Source: Polynucleobacter campilacus
GTDB lineage: Bacteria > Pseudomonadota > Gammaproteobacteria > Burkholderiales > Burkholderiaceae
Assembly: GCF_002206625.1 (NCBI RefSeq)
Contig: NZ_NGUP01000001.1
Coordinates: forward strand, 186,001-250,000
DNA: 64,000 nt
Direction: 5' to 3'
Positions 63,231-64,000 of this stretch are shown piece after piece. The notes below the pieces were generated by a model. That model was given only the letters and a program-made list of their open reading frames with translations. It was not told the DNA's origin and ran no database searches. The position numbers and the translations under genes are program-made. Within the stretch, counting starts at the first letter, position 1; every line of letters starts with the position of its first letter.

Positions 63231-64000
63231 GTGTCAGTTACTGTAGAAGCTGTACAAGGAGCCCTTAAAGGCTTGGTTGATCCAAACACAAAGATCGACT
63301 TTGTAGCGGCTAAGAATCTCAAAAATTTACGTGTTGAGTCTGGCGATGTCTCATTCGATATTGTTTTAGGTTACCCCGCTAAAAGCCAATTTGATTCAAT
63401 TCGCAAATTAGTGATTAATGCTGTGCGCGAATTACCTGGCGTTAAAAACGTGAGCGTGAATGTCAGCAGCCAGATAGTGGCGCATGCTGTGCAGCGTGGC
63501 GTGAAATTATTGCCTGGCGTAAAAAATATTATTGCTGTTGCTAGTGGTAAGGGCGGGGTAGGTAAATCAACGACTGCCGTGAATTTGGCTTTGGCTCTGG
63601 CAGCTGAAGGTGCGCAAGTCGGAATCTTAGATGCTGATATTTATGGTCCAAGCCAGCCAATGATGCTCGGCATTACAGGCAGACCAGAATCCATCGAAGA
63701 AAATACCATTGAGCCTATGCAAGGCCATGGTTTGCAAGCAAGTTCAATTGGTTTCTTGATCGAAGCAGATGCACCGATGGTTTGGCGCGGCCCAATGGTT
63801 ACATCTGCCTTAGAACAATTACTTCGACAAACACGTTGGCGCGACCTAGATTACTTAATTGTGGATATGCCGCCAGGTACTGGTGATATTCAGTTGACCT
63901 TATCGCAAAAAGTTCCCGTTACTGGTGCAGTGATTGTTACTACTCCACAAGATATCGCCTTACTAGATGCGCGCAAGGGCTTAAAGATGTTCGAAAAAGT
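63231..64000 (+). CDS. apbC: Iron-sulfur cluster carrier protein ApbC/Mrp (3' end outside window)
   Basis: P-loop ATPase of the Mrp/NBP35 family that carries Fe-S clusters to target proteins. The N-terminal MIP18-like domain (about 1-90) is followed by the deviant Walker [21 protein letters not shown] near residue 105, [14 protein letters not shown] and [13 protein letters not shown]. The start is GTG at 63231, with AGGAG six bases before. The frame stays open to the window edge, giving 256 visible codons of about 360 expected. Too few residues remain to see the C-terminal CxxC that binds the cluster. Confidence 0.95.
   Translation, partial: MSVTVEAVQGALKGLVDPNTKIDFVAAKNLKNLRVESGDVSFDIVLGYPAKSQFDSIRKLVINAVRELPGVKNVSVNVSSQIVAHAVQRGVKLLPGVKNIIAVASGKGGVGKSTTAVNLALALAAEGAQVGILDADIYGPSQPMMLGITGRPESIEENTIEPMQGHGLQASSIGFLIEADAPMVWRGPMVTSALEQLLRQTRWRDLDYLIVDMPPGTGDIQLTLSQKVPVTGAVIVTTPQDIALLDARKGLKMFEK

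Overview
The window is chromosomal DNA from a betaproteobacterium of the order Burkholderiales. Polynucleobacter or a close relative fits best, judging from moderate base composition, compact genes, the smc-zipA-ligA order, the glnD-map / rpsB-tsf-pyrH-frr-uppS-cdsA-dxr-rseP-bamA-skp-lpxD-fabZ-lpxA-lpxB-rnhB order, and protein wording typical of that lineage. This is recognition by eye, not a database match. I see no prophage, insertion sequence, CRISPR array or integron. It is mostly dense housekeeping sequence with a few lineage-specific genes.

Layout. 1-3.4 kb: the 3' part of comEC and two small predicted lipoproteins. 3.47-3.55 kb: an initiator tRNA (minus strand) with its terminator. 3.7-7.6 kb: kup potassium transporter, a small exported protein and radA. 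7.6-10.5 kb, minus strand: dapD-dapE-prmB (lysine/peptidoglycan precursor synthesis plus an L3 methyltransferase). 10.7-18.2 kb: smc-zipA-ligA followed by a class II aldolase-like gene and a small tautomerase, closed by a terminator. 18.3-21.2 kb: a LysR regulator divergent from a stand-alone glyoxylate carboligase. 21.2-24.6 kb, minus: map-glnD. 24.9-39.9 kb: a long translation and envelope run (rpsB-tsf, then pyrH to an rRNA/tRNA 2'-O-methyltransferase of the SpoU family), covering isoprenoid carrier, phospholipid, outer-membrane protein and lipid A synthesis. 39.9-44.2 kb: a predicted outer-membrane barrel protein and the divergent ppsR/ppsA pair. 44.3-48.7 kb: smpB, ratA-like, rnfH-like, guaB-guaA. 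48.7-54.2 kb: a DUF455 ferritin-like protein, a tandem pair of paralogous lipoproteins, queE-queD-tadA (wobble-base tRNA modification), an LD-carboxypeptidase and a SOUL-family protein. 54.2-59.7 kb, minus: rlmJ and a four-gene membrane/glycan set (PAP2 phosphatase, GT9, YbhN-like, GT39). 59.8-63.1 kb: a DUF3047 lipoprotein, a copper P-type ATPase interrupted by a one-base frameshift at a seven-A run, and a divergent CopZ-like chaperone. 63.2 kb to the end: the start of mrp/apbC.

The points most worth a second look are the split copA, the tandem Tat-type/Sec-type lipoprotein paralogues, the uncharacterised glycan-handling cluster, a short RseP that seems to have one PDZ region, four perfect inverted repeats in intergenic regions (before gcl, map, pyrH and mrp), and a seven-codon leader ORF in front of kup. 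I found no convincing wholly new system. Many genes start with TTG or GTG and overlap their neighbour by 1-8 bases, so translational coupling is likely common here.
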